DNA of 64,000 nucleotides from Tethya wilhelma (GCA_964030475.1 CAXIPT010000003.1:2815952-2879951); one strand, 5' to 3'; counted from the stretch's first letter, positions 21,446 to 31,639 are shown. Numbers and translations are program-made. Notes: generated from the sequence alone by a model not told the origin.

Positions 21446-22275
21446 AAATGGCTGTCTGCATGACTCACACATAAATGCGTTACAGTATATGTTGAAGTCA
21501 CAGTTTCCTAAAGTGACTGGTCTGAACAATACCTTGATAAGCAAGTCTGGACCTGTAGACATCCAAATTGTGCATGTCAACAAGGATCATTGGTTAACTG
21601 TGTCCACTAGCGGTGAGCATGTGTGTGATGGAACAGATGTCATTGTGTATGACTCAAGATACTCATTATTGAGTCGAAGTACAAAATTGCAAAGATGGTT
21701 TACTCACACCAAAGTCAATAACTGTGAAAGTTGCTAATACACACAAACAATCTGGATCCAATGATTGCGGTTTGTTTGCTGTGGCATATGCTACAAGTCT
21801 TGCCTTTGGACAAGATCCATGTTCATTTGTGTACAATCGACCCACAATATTAATGAGGAATAACTTGCTAAAATGCCTTGAAACGAATAGGATGGAGCCA
21901 TTTACTCATATAAAAGTACGAAGGACCTGCTCTCCACGTTAGATGTATACTGCTACTGCAGATGTCCGGATGATGGCACGTCTATAGTATTATGTGAAGG
22001 GAAGTGTAGAGATTGGTACCATATTGAATGTATAAACACCTTAGTGAAGGACGGACAGAAGTGGTTTTACAAGAATTGTGGCCCTCCTTAGTTAGCCAAT
22101 GTACTTTGTAGTACATGTACCTAAGGTCATAATTATGTGTTTTTTTAACAGAACAGTCAAGTTCACAATCATGCACACTCACTTTGCATATTCTGAACCA
22201 TTTTTAAACATTTATATCTGTTCCATACATGCATGTTTACAACAAAAATCTCAACAAATCTTTGAAAACCCACTA

Positions 22276-22370
22276 GAAATCTGGAAATCTCGGCAGAAAT
22301 CTTAAAATCTCCGCAGAAATCTTGAAATCTCTCGAAATCATTCAATTCCACAAAATCTTCGAAATCTCGT
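22276..22370 (+). repeat. AAATCT iterons, right end
   Basis: About nine AAATCT/AAATC words at 9-13 bp spacing just inside the right TIR, in the same strand orientation as those at the left end. Confidence 0.8.
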
Positions 22371-22375
22371 ACGGA

Positions 22376-22400
22376 ATTTCTGGGCGTTGCGGACCCCTCG
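22376..22400 (-). repeat. Right 25-bp terminal inverted repeat
   Basis: Perfect complement of 11758-11782; reads CTGGGCGTTGCGGACCCC on the plus strand. Confidence 0.85.
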
Positions 22401-22668
22401 CAGGTTGACCTTTGACCTCATAATTATATTGGAAAAAATTATTTACCAAATATCAAAATTTAAACATTGCATCATGTCAAAATTAGTGATGAACTTCGAA
22501 CTCATTTTGATGTATTGGCTCTAATAGTCCATTTCTACTCTCTGTGCCCACATATATAAATAGGTGTGCAATATTTAGAAACTGCCATATTTCGCTCTGT
22601 AGATCAATCCAACAATTTATCAGGGACTAAATTTCCAGGCAGATTCAATATCCTAGTAGTAAAAGTGA

Positions 22669-23026
22669 TGTAAGACTGTAGTAGGTTAGGTGCATGATCT
22701 ATCTTGTATGCATGTTTATATTCTGTGTGTTTGAGTTTGTATGAGTAGATACCTAGTTAATTGTGTTGAGATTATGCTTTGTGTGCATGCATGTCTTTGT
22801 TCTATTCATTTTGGTGTTAGTGGTTTAGTGGCTTGTCTTCATGTTAATTTCTGTCTAACCTTACTTTTATTACTTTTGTGCTTTGTGTGTTAGGCCATAT
22901 CTTTGTGTTCGAGGGAGCCTCAGAGCCTCTCCTTTTTAGTTGTTTATGTATAAATAAGAATAGCTAGCTTTAATGTGTAGGATTTTGAGACTTATCAATA
23001 TTATTCGGCTAATCAGCTGTGTTACA
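22669..23026 (+). repeat. 5' LTR
   Basis: 358 bp, TG...CA, with a TATA-like TGTATAAATAAG about 80 bp from the end. It lacks the TTACAATTTC word present in the 3' LTR. Confidence 0.9.
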
Positions 23027-23074
23027 TTGGCATAGTCAGCAGCATTCGAGTTACCGATTTCTGAGAACACTACT

Positions 23075-23860
23075 ATGGCTAGAGCACCAGTCATTTTGCC
23101 TGATGCATTTAATGGGACTGCTAGCTGGGAGCAGTGGATCACCCACTTCAACAACGTTGCAGCGGTGAATAGTTGGAATGCCGAGAGCGAACTTAAATGG
23201 TTGAAGGTGCGACTGACGGGGCGTAATCAACTTGCATTCGAATACCTCTCAGCAGATGACAAGGCGACGTTTGATGCAGCTGTTGCAACATTGAAGGAGC
23301 GGTTTGAGCCGGGAAGCTGCAAACACCGTTACCAGGCAGAGCTCCAGTCTAGGAGAAAGAGAAAAGACGAGAGCTGGGCGGATCTGGCGGAGGACTTGAG
23401 GACACTGGCAGACAAGGCTTAATTAGATCTGCAGGTGGAGGCGAGAGCACTGAACCAGTATTTGTCACTGTTGGACCACCCTCAACTAGCCTTTGGAGTG
23501 AGGCAGAAGATGCCTGAGACCTTGGATGCTGCCGTAAGTGCCATATTGGAACTTTAGTCATATTTGCCCCATAGGAGTTCTGCACAGGTGGCGTCGATGA
23601 CTTGCGAGGGACTGCAAGAAATGGGCGTAGCAGCAGTTTGGAGATCTACTTCAGCTGAACAACTCACCAGTGTAGTGGAGCGTCTGGTGGAGAGAATAGA
23701 GAAGCTGGAGGAGAGAGAGAGGAACTGGAAAGGGAAACAGCGGCAAGGAGCTTGCTGGGAATGTGGAGAAGTAGGACATAGAGCTTGGAATTGTGTCCAA
23801 AGGGAACGCAGCAGAAGAGTAAGAGAACTTATGCCATTTCACATGTCAATTCCACAGGTG
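23075..23860 (+). pseudogene. gag with zinc knuckle
   Basis: From ATG 23075: ARAPVILPDAFNGTASWEQW, then LKWLKVRLTGRNQLAFEYL and ATLKERFEPGSC, a Ty3/Gypsy-type gag core. Stops interrupt at about 23420 (TAA after ADKA) and 23557. A zinc knuckle CWECGEVGHRAWNC (CX2CX4HX4C intact) is at 23754-23795. Capsid and nucleocapsid role by family; inactive here. Confidence 0.8.
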
Positions 23861-24577
23861 GCTACCAGGTAGCTGGCTATCAGGTAGCTGGAACGATTGA
23901 GGGGAAACAGGCTGCTTTCTTGGTGGACACAGGGTCTGCTCTAACACTCATTCGAGAGGACATCTGGAAAGAAGCTTGTCAGTCTTCCAGAGTGCTGGAG
24001 CCATGGAAAGAACATGCATTGGTGGGGGTAGAGGGCTCCCCTATCAATGTGAAGGGATCAATACGAGCTGAATGTTGTGAGTACGGACATGACAGCAGGT
24101 GCCATCCTGGGATTGAACTTCCTCACAGAATGCAATGCAATGATTAACTTGGGCAAAAGACAAATGGTACTTGGTGAGAAGATGAATAATGTTGTTATAT
24201 CGTTTGTAGACAGGAATCAAGAACTCGAATCCGAATCTCCGAGGACAGTGACCATGACAGTACCAACAGAGGAACAACAAATGCTGCAAGTCAGTACTAC
24301 ACATGTTCACAATGTAGTAAACAAGCAAGGAAATGGACACGGAAAGAGAGTTAAGAGGGAGAAGCCAGAGACTCATGCTAAGACAGAAACTGGAGCCAAG
24401 CGAACATTGTACAAGAAAGGTGATATTGTTTCAATGCATTCATCTGTTGTGTATAAGGGTATGCAAAATCATTCGTTGAGTGGCCCAAGGTACAATCAAT
24501 CTTCGTCTTGTCCTCTGTACATCCTGGATCCGATAATTCGTATTAGACAAACACGTGACTATCTTGTGATAGACTAA
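23860..24577 (+). pseudogene. Protease and pol C-terminal tail fused by internal deletion
   Basis: Aspartic protease signature FLVDTGSALTLI at 23917-23952, then ILGLNFLTECNAMINLG near 24100-24150 in another frame. The sequence passes directly to SFVDRNQELESESPR and on to KKGDIVSMHSSVV (24415-24453), a motif typical of the end of Gypsy integrases. The reverse transcriptase, RNase H and catalytic integrase are absent, so the element is non-autonomous. Confidence 0.75.
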
Positions 24578-24662
24578 GACTGCTCTGTTAGTGACATCAG
24601 GTGAACAGTGAACTTTAAAGATAGCTAGAATCCGAGACAGATTTCAACTAAAAGGGGGGCTG

Positions 24663-25034
24663 TGTAAGACTGTAGTAGGTTAGGTGCATGATCTGTCTTG
24701 TATATGCATGATTATATTCTGTGTATTGAGTTTGTAAGAGTATATATTTACCTAGTTATTTGTGTTGAGATTATGCTTTGTGTGCATGCATGTCTTTGTT
24801 CTATTCATTTTGGTGTTAGTGGTTTACTGGCTTGTCTTCATGTTAATTTCTGTCTAGCCTTACTTTTGTTACTTTTGTGCTTTGTGTGTTAGGCCATATC
24901 TTTGTGTTCGAGGGAGCCTCAGAGCCTCTCCTTTTCAGTTGTTTATGTATAAATAAGAATAGCTAGCTTTAATGTGTAGGATTTTGAGACTTACAATTTC
25001 TATCAATATTATTCGGCTAATCAGCTGTGTTACA
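24663..25034 (+). repeat. 3' LTR
   Basis: 372 bp copy of the LTR with the same termini. Confidence 0.9.
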
Positions 25035-25773
25035 CTTACAAAATACAACATTCAGAAAAATAGTCAATCCTAGTAATCCTAATCAAAACATTAATTAAAG
25101 TATGGTGCAAGAATGCTTATTTATTATAATTGATACCCATTTTTTGGTGGGAAAATATTCAATATCTTATTCAAAATACATACCATAAAATCTACATTAA
25201 TTTCGCCCATTTCAAAAGTTAAGGCATCCTTAACTACACTGAGGAGAGTACAGGATTACAGATCATGGCTGCACATGTACAATATGTCAAAGCTCTACAT
25301 AATGAAGGCTTCGTCTACACAAAAGATTAGAGATGCATGGAAAAGAGGGCTCTGGACATGCCAGTAACACAAGGGTGCTAGAGCCTCATCAGCATTGTAT
25401 ATTATAACCAAACACCTGATTATGCAATGCATGAGCACCAAGGAGAAAGTGACGTCACCTAGGAGGAAGTGAGCATTTGAAGTGATAAGATATATGTATT
25501 TTCTATTGGTTGAACGTAGTGAATTAGATGGAAAAGTAGCTTTCATCGTTAGCTAGAGTGCACATGCGTGCTGGTGCATGGCGGGAACTAATTGGGTTGC
25601 TGCAACATGATTGGCTGCAGCCTGAGTATTTAAGGGGAGTAGCTGCATGTCTTGGCAACTGACTATGGCGACAAGCAGTTCTGGCTGGTAATTTTTGTAC
25701 GTCAGTTTCACAAGCTATTTTTGCTTCCTGGTTTGTTCTTTGTCCCTTGGAGTCTCCTGGTCTACATCCTACC

Positions 25774-26503
25774 ATGACCCAACCGATGGGTGGAGCTGGT
25801 CTTTCCAACGAGCAGTTGCAACTGGTCATGGCTTCCATGAAGGAGGAGATGTCATCTCTGAAACGGGAGCTGGCCTCAGAGCGAGAGGCTTCGGACGACA
25901 GACTGGTGAAGAAGCTCCATCTGGAGAAGCAGCCGGCTTTTCGCAAGAAGGGAAATGAGAAGCAGTTCCAGTTTAACCTTCAGATTAGTGACAAGTTGGA
26001 GGAGGCCACCGCTAGTGTCCAGAAGATGCCGGACAGCTTGGAGAAGACGGCAGCTATTTCAGCCCTGGAGGAAGGTATGAAGCTGTTGGTTACTAGAAAA
26101 AAGCACATTCGTATTGTGGACAGGCGGTGGTTGACGAGTATATTGATGATGAGCTGGCAGATGACGAGAAGCGCATCTCCAAGGCAGAGTTTCATGTTTC
26201 TAGGCTGCTAAGTCGGCTAAGGCTGCTAAGGAGTCTGAGCAGCCTAGGAAGACTGGTGCACAAGCGTCAAGTTCTTTTATGCCTAGTAGAACTGCTGGCC
26301 AATGGCATCCTCATGGCGGCATGAGTGCGCATTTTTCTACAGGACCGGCCACGCTGGTACCAGTTCCTGTTTCGGCTCCAGTTGGAGCTAGATGGCCAAG
26401 CACTGGTGCTCAGAGTTCACTCGCTTCTTTCCCCTGTTTTCATTGTGGGAAGCCAGGGTATTTTCAAAAAGCTTGCCCCTTGTTGATGGGTACTAGTAAA
26501 TGA
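25774..26503 (+). pseudogene. Gag-like ORF with degenerate zinc knuckle
   Basis: Opens MTQPMGGAGLSNEQLQLVMA with a coiled-coil-like stretch (MKEEMSSLKRELASEREASD), then KQFQFNLQISDKLEEATASV. The frame breaks near 26123; VDEYIDDELADDEKRISKAE continues in another frame. The C-terminal CFHCGKPGYFQKACP has Tyr where the zinc-binding His of a CX2CX4HX4C knuckle is expected. Confidence 0.6.
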
Positions 26504-26865
26504 CTCATTTTTGTCATGCATGTTTCTTGTTCATGGTTGTTTTTGATTGTTGCGTTAATTGCTACTGTCATGTTTTATGTAGTTGGTTAAGTTGGTATGT
26601 TTCTGTTGTTTGTGACTCATGTTCATTAGTAATAATGTTGATTCATTGTCAACATGGTCTGGGTATGTGCGTGTTGGTGGGCGGTGGATCCCAGTAATGT
26701 TTACATTGTACTCTGTTCTATCCTATTAGATGTTTTTGGATATACAAGTCCCCGAGGCCCCCTTTCATGTGCCTCCTTTGGTGATGTTGAGCCTCAGGTG
26801 TTTGTTAATGAGCTCTCTGACAGGGACCTGGAGCATGATACCCCTAGTATGCCTGCCAGGGTAGA

Positions 26866-27330
26866 TTGAAGGAGCATTTCAATTTTTGGTCAAGCATAGG
26901 AGCTTCGCAGTTTGTGTTAGACATTGTTTCTGAGGGGTATCGCCTGCCATTTATTCGGTTTCCTGAGCCTTGTCATGCTAGTAATGGGGATATAATAGGG
27001 GGTGCTGTTGATGATCTTTTGGCTACAAGAGCCATTTCAGAGGTGTAGCCATCCTCCTGTTGTGTGTAGCCCCTTACAAGTCGTGTTTAATACTAAGAGT
27101 AAGCCTAGATTGGTTATCGATTTAAGGTATGTCAATCAATTTCTTGTAAAGACAAAGTTTAAGTATGAGGGTCTGGATCTTGTTTCCTCAATGTTTGAGC
27201 AGGGTTTTTGGGCCTTTTCTTTTGACCTAAAGTCAGGGTACCACCATGTGGATATCCATGCTGACTCTGCTGACTCTCAGGCATACATAGCAAGGGGAGC
27301 CATTTATGTGTTTCAAGTTTTAGCTATACA
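26866..27330 (+). pseudogene. DIRS-like reverse transcriptase, N-terminal half
   Basis: LKEHFNFWSSIGASQFVLDI, then after a frame change PLQVVFNTKSKPRLVIDLRY and FDLKSGYHHVDIHADS (first RT catalytic Asp in FDLKSGYHHV). The coding sequence stops at about 27325 where another repeat begins, before the YxDD motif. Confidence 0.7.
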
Positions 27331-27344
27331 ATCTCCGTTTTGAG

Positions 27345-27480
27345 TCTCATTTTGCCCACAGGAAAAATTCCTTACACACTCAAATAGCCATTTGTTTGCA
27401 TTCTTTTTACGATTTAGCCATTCCTGTCTTTCCCAATGTATTTTTTACTTGTTTGTTCCCATTTTTCAATAATTTTACAA
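27345..27480 (+). repeat. CCATTCC...TTTTTACGATTTAGCC repeat
   Basis: Contains CATTCTTTTTACGATTTAGC and CCATTCCTGTC, shared with 31306-31460, 43478-43575 and 57963-58068. The copy at 43.5 kb lies directly upstream of BEL gag, so this may be BEL LTR or leader sequence. Confidence 0.6.
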
Positions 27481-27730
27481 ATCACGTTTGAGTTGGTATG
27501 TGTAGCTAGCTACTGAGTGGCTAGTAGTCTGGCAAGCTAGAGTACTGAGCCAGTGGGCTGCTGAGTAAGTTGTATTGCCTGAAGTGAAACACATCTCAGT
27601 CATTTGGAGGTGGGGGCTGTATCATAAGATTTACTTGCCTTTCTATGTTATGATAATCAAAGTCATGATTTCATCTCTTAAGAAGAGTAACCAGGTATCG
27701 CAATAGTTCCAGGCAACTTGCATTTTAATT

Positions 27731-28087
27731 TCAAATAATGCACACTTTTGTATGTGGAAAGGGTCGTCGATTCGAATGCTCTAGAAGCTAATAAATTAAG
27801 CTTGACTGTAGAAATTAATGGCGGCCATATGGAGGAGGCACTTTTTGTCTATGAGAGGCACTAAAACCAATGGCTAAAGCGACTCACCCGGAGGAAACCA
27901 AGTTTATAAGTTCAAGAATCAGCTTCTCTGAGAAAATTTGAGCCAAGATAGAAGAATAAGAAGATAGAGGTTTGGCATGTTTGTGTTTGGTACTTTAGCG
28001 ATGGTTTTAGGCCATGTTTTTGGGCTCATTAGAAAGAGAAAGAGCTAAATTACTAGCTTAAGAAGCCTTTTAGTGCGAAGCGCTCAG
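27731..28087. repeat. Inverted ~350-bp arm, left
   Basis: Reverse complement (roughly 80% by eye) of 28684-29010. Ends at GCTTAAGAAGCCTTTTAGTG followed by CGAAGCGCTCAG. Confidence 0.75.
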
Positions 28088-28104
28088 TTTTTGTAGTTAT
28101 TCAT

Positions 28105-28690
28105 GTGAATATTTGTATTGCGCTAATCAAAGAGGCTGCTGCTAAGCAGCAGAAGCTTGTTCTTGCAGATCTTAATGATGCGGGTTTTGTAGTCAACGTA
28201 GCTAAGTCTCATCCAGGTGATAAATTGGCTTGGCTTCGTCATCGATTTTCTCCGAGGTTGTTTCCTGGTGCCGGATGCAGTTTCGACTAAAATGGGCTCT
28301 GTCTGGAGTTTTGGCTTCTTCTACTGTGTCTGTTCATTTTTTGGCCAGTTTAGTTGGCCAGATTTTGTCCATGAGTCTGGCTTTGGGTTCGGTGTGTCGA
28401 CCAGGGCTTGCATTAATAAGCGAGTCTGATCATCTGCCACTTTCGTGAGGAAATGTGCTACTGGTTGGACCACTTGAACGGTCAGCCAATTTGGTTTTCG
28501 CTAGGTATTACAAGAGTGGCTTACTCAGATGCTAGTAGCACAAGTTTCAGTGGTTACATGGTGGAGCTTGGCCAGGAGGCGGCTCATGGCCAGTAGTCTG
28601 CACTGCAGGCTGGCTGTAGCTCTACTTGGAGGGAGCTCAAAGCTGTTGATCAGGTCCTGCGTTGTTGTTGGTTGTTGCAAAAACTGAGCG
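28105..28690 (+). pseudogene. DIRS-like RT end and RNase H fragment between inverted arms
   Basis: LVLADLNDAGFVVNVAKSHP (28159-28218) and, in another frame, LGFVIDFLRGCFLVPDA match the region after the RT palm. MCYWLDHLNGQPIW-like residues and VAYSDASSTSFSGYMVELG (28517-28573, RNase H Asp) follow. The YxDD section is missing. The fragment ends where the right arm starts. Confidence 0.65.
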
Positions 28691-29010
28691 CTTGACACTA
28701 AAGGCTTCTTAAGCTACTATTTAGCTCTTTCTCTAACCATCGCTAAAGTACCAAACTAAAATTTGCCAAGCCTCCAATTTTCTCATCTTCTTCTTATTCT
28801 TCTTCACTATTCACTTTTAGAAGCTGATTCTTGACTTGGGGACAGCTAGTTGCTTTTGCCATCGGTTTTTTGTGTCTCTCATTGAGTTGCTAGATACACA
28901 AGGCGAAAAGCGCCTTCTCCATATGGCGGCCATTAATTTCTAATCATGCATTATTCATTAGCTAGCTAGCCTAACGACCCTTTCCATATTCAAGTGTGCA
29001 TTATTTAGAA
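28684..29010. repeat. Inverted ~350-bp arm, right
   Basis: Begins CTGAGCGCTTGACACTAAAG and ends near GTGCATTATTTAGAA, mirroring 27731-28087. Confidence 0.75.
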
Positions 29011-29106
29011 TCTATTGCAGCATGCAGTGCCCAAGTTCTGTCATTCTCTGTGTTCAGTTCTTCAGTAGGGAAGTTATCTCCAGCTAACAATTAAGACACG
29101 AATATA

Positions 29107-29114
29107 NNNNNNNN
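29107..29114. other. Assembly gap (8 N)
   Basis: Eight N bases; sequence on the two sides is unrelated by eye. Confidence 0.95.
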
Positions 29115-29216
29115 GTGTACCTATTGTAAGCCAATGATCAGAAAAGATCGGTTGCCGCCACGTTGTGTCCTCAATGGGTTGAGTGTTTTGCCTGTTCCTC
29201 CAGAACTGTCAAAACC
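29115..29216 (+). pseudogene. Cys-rich fragment resembling Helitron-associated DUF6570
   Basis: Open for 34 codons: CTYCKPMIRKDRLPPRCVLN followed by GLSVLPVPPELSKPL. The pattern CxxC, PP, NGL and PxEL is what I recall from proteins linked to Helitron helicases. It is cut on the left by the gap and on the right by another repeat. Confidence 0.35.
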
Positions 29217-29306
29217 TTTAGCGATGGTTTTAGGCCATGTTTTTGGGCTCATTAGAAAGAGAAAGAGCTAAATAGTAGCTTAAGAAGCCTTTTAGTGCTA
29301 AGCGCA
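29217..29306 (+). repeat. Third copy of the CTTTAGCGATGG...AAGCGC end
   Basis: Matches 28000-28087 with few differences and ends at the same AGTGCTAAGCGC, after which LTR-element sequence starts. It confirms the end of this repeat. Confidence 0.8.
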
Positions 29307-30186
29307 TAATTGACTTGGGCAAAGGACAAATGGTACTTGGTGAGAAGATGAATAATGTTGCTATCGTTTGTAGACAGGAATCAAGAACTCGAATCCGAAT
29401 CTCCGAGGACAGTGACCACGACAGTACCAACAGAGGAACAACAAACGCTGCAAGTTAGCACTACATATGTTCACAATGTAGGAAACAAGCAAGGGAATGG
29501 ACACGGAAAGAGAGTTAAGAGGGAGAAGCTAGAGACTCATGCTAAGACAGAAACTGGAGCCAAGCGAACATTGTATAAGAAAGGTGATATTGTTTCAATG
29601 CATTCATCTGTTGTGCATAAGGGTATGCACAAGAAGTTTCATCATTCATCAAGTGGCCCGTTCAAGATAGTCACTTGTTTGTCTAATTCGAATTATCGGA
29701 TCCAGGATGTACAGAGGACAAGACGAAGATTGATTGTACCTTGTGATAGACTAAGACTATGCTCCGTGAGTGACATCAGGTGAACAGTGAACTTTAAAGA
29801 TAGAATCCGAGACGGATTTCTACTAAGAGCTAGGGGGGCTGTGTAAGACTGTAGTAGGTTAGGTGCATCTATCATGTATGCATGTTTACATTCTGTTGTA
29901 TTGAGATACCTAGTTATTTGTGTTTGAGATTATGCTTTGTGTGCATGCATGTCTTTGTCTATTCATTTTGGTGTTAGTGGTTTAGTGGCTTGTCTTCATG
30001 TTAATTTCTGTCTAGCCTTACTTTTGTTACCTTTGTGCTTTGTGTGTTAGGCCATATCTTTGTGTTCGAGGGAGCCTCAGAGCCTCTCCTTTTCAGTTGT
30101 TTGTGTATAAATAGAGTAGCTTTAATGTGTAGGATTTGAGACTTACAATTTCTATCAATATTACTCGGCTAATCAGCTGTGTTACA
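29307..30186 (+). mobile_element. 5'-truncated copy of the deleted LTR element
   Basis: Coding tail 29307-29783 (ESESPRTVTTTVPTEEQQ; KKGDIVSMHSSVVHKGMHKK; GPFKIVTCLSNSNYRIQ; DRLRLC) is better preserved than in the 22.7-kb copy and shows a full integrase C-terminal motif. The 3' LTR is 29842-30186. The sequence upstream of the tail is the same as in the 22.7-kb copy, so both carry the same internal deletion. Confidence 0.8.
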
Positions 30187-30189
30187 CAA

Positions 30190-31020
30190 ACTAGATATAA
30201 ATTGTTCATATTATTAGCTGAGGCTATTAAGTTGAGGCAGCCTAAACTACACTGAGCATTTGTTGATATGGGGAAAATATGTGGAGCACCAATATTTTTC
30301 AAGTATAAATAAATATCTTTTGAGTTTCACAAATTTTGTAACTCGATCATGCCAGAGCCAGATTCCACATTGAATTTGCTTTAAAACTATAGCAAAAGTT
30401 TAATGGTTCCTTAATTGTTTGTGCTCTCTGCCAAATTGTAACAAAAGCTTCCACTTACTCCACTAGGAAAATGTATGGTTTGGGTGGGTAGGTCGATCAC
30501 TTCAATAGTTAATAATGGGAGCAAAATACGATTTGATAAAAATTTTAGATAATCCTGAGGGAGTTTGTACTGGTATTATATACTTGAACTGATAAAGCAT
30601 TACAATTGATATTAAGCAACGTACTTTCTGCACAGCTGCCAGTTTGAGTTGAACTTTACCATCTATTATAGCCTTCTTAGTTCCAAGAACTTACTCTACC
30701 TAGAATCAACCACTTTACTAGCAAGCCTTACCTCCACGAGTTCAGTAGCTTTCTCCTGGGTCTTCTTTCTTAGCTACTCGCTTCTCACTAAATAATTAAA
30801 CTGACCACGTGGCTGTTTGTGGTAGTATTCAGCATGTACTGTACATGATCTAATTATGATAAGGAGAGTATACGGACCGCCAATAGTTTACCTAGCAACA
30901 ACTTTACAACCGTTTTCTAGGAAGCCACGAGTGGAGGCAGCGCTGCTTTCAACAGCTATATCTAGAAAACTACTATAGCTATGCNGCTCAGTAGGGATAT
31001 GAACATATGTGACACAGTGA
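30190..31020. other. Interval without recognised features; N at 30985
   Basis: AT-rich. No coding motif seen. A single N at 30985 marks a join. Confidence 0.4.
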
Positions 31021-31305
31021 AATGAACTCACTCAATCTTACAACCATTCCTATCTTGTTTGCTCAATCCTCGGTGTTTGATCTCCTTAAAAGCATCAATA
31101 ATCTTACAGCACAAGTTGAACAGACACCACTAATACTAACAAAAGAATCTTGTATTGACTCATTCAGACTATCATTGACTTCGTATACTTTTCAGCATTT
31201 TCCTTGAAGGTAATTGGTCCGTTTTTACATGTCTTCTACGCTTCCTAGAGCCTTCCACAGCACTATCACTGTCTGATGAGCTGCTGTCTGAAGAGTCTGA
31301 TGGTG

Positions 31306-31460
31306 TTTCTCAATCTAACAACCATTCCTATCTTGTTTCCTCACTTTTTTACGATTTGGCCATTCCTATGTTTGCATTACATTTCTAATGTTTTTTATAT
31401 TTGTATTACGCCACTCCTGTGTTATGTATTACTTTGTATGATTACTTTATATATAATTAT
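31306..31460 (+). repeat. CCATTCC...TTTTTACGATTT repeat, diverged copy
   Basis: Contains CAACCATTCCTATCTTGTTT and TTTTTTACGATTTGGCCATT. A shorter piece of the start is at 31027-31070. Confidence 0.55.
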
Positions 31461-31639
31461 TGATTAATGGACATGCATTAATATTAGTCATGATTACATA
31501 CTGTGGTCCATCACAGACACATACCTGTCTCACTTCTTTCTCTGAATCAGACAGCAAGTAATGCATTGGGTCATCCACAGACTCTCAGAACTCAGTTGTT
31601 ACCAGCCTCGTGCTTGCGGACAATGTCTCTTTCGTCCCA

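Larger units (their letters stand above)
19745..22091 (+). pseudogene. Ulp1-like (C48) cysteine protease with C-terminal PHD finger
   Basis: Pieces in order: IEINDNDKVDPSLSKYWLQF (19780-19839); SSIDKDLLNGKW (20446-20484), cut by a 964-bp foldback; HDSHINALQYMLKSQFPKVT (21460-21519); VNKDHWLTVSTSG (catalytic His in HW; 21570-21612); VIVYDSRYS (catalytic Asp; 21642-21668); NTHKQSGSNDCGLFAVAYAT (Gln and catalytic Cys; about 21735-21794). A one-base insertion near 21718 and another frame change near 21935 interrupt it. From 21939 to a TAG at 22089-22091 the frame encodes a PHD-like zinc finger: YCYCRCPDD, LCEGKCRDWYHIEC, WFYKNC. His, Asp and Cys of the protease are all present, but the gene is broken by indels and the foldback. 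It lies just inside the right TIR of the 10.6-kb candidate element. Confidence 0.7.
11758..22400 (+). mobile_element. Candidate ~10.6-kb DNA transposon with 25-bp TIRs
   Basis: CGAGGGGTCCGCAACGCC begins a 25-bp repeat at 11758-11782, and its exact reverse complement is at 22376-22400. Inside each end lies a cluster of AAATCT words (11799-11874 and 22276-22370). Within the interval are a decayed transposase-like gene (12663-15930) and a Ulp1-PHD gene (19745-22091), both on the plus strand, plus later insertions of GGGGCGAGC miniature elements and a 964-bp foldback. The dinucleotide CA flanks both ends, which may or may not be a target duplication. I cannot assign a superfamily. The two TIRs could also belong to separate copies of one family. 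Confidence 0.5.
22669..25034 (+). mobile_element. Internally deleted LTR retrotransposon
   Basis: LTRs at 22669-23026 and 24663-25034 start TGTAAGACTGTAG and end CTGTGTTACA. A possible primer site starts TTGGCATAGTC at 23027 and a polypurine tract AAAAGGGGGGC precedes the 3' LTR. The interior is only 1.6 kb: gag, zinc knuckle, protease, then a pol C-terminal tail, with RT, RNase H and integrase core missing. The related copy at 29307-30186 has the same tail arrangement. The right flank CTTACAAAATAC matches that of the solo LTR at 52604-52970. Confidence 0.9.
25640..28683 (+). mobile_element. Broken DIRS-like retrotransposon
   Basis: Gag-like, RT and RNase H-like pieces lie in order on the plus strand but are interrupted at 27331-28087 by unrelated repeats. 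No tyrosine recombinase or terminal repeat was found. It is a different family from the elements at 38.4-50.4 kb. The RT has the style of DIRS-type elements (ReLVIDLRYVNQ, FDLKSGYHHV). Confidence 0.65.

Noticed and set aside
24698..24892. ORF in the LTR (MYMHDYILCIEF...)
   Set aside because: It is the LTR sequence; the other LTR copies do not keep the frame.
25295..25546. 83-codon minus-strand ORF, repeated at 53231-53482
   Set aside because: Conserved only because the whole region is duplicated; no recognisable motif and no splice context.
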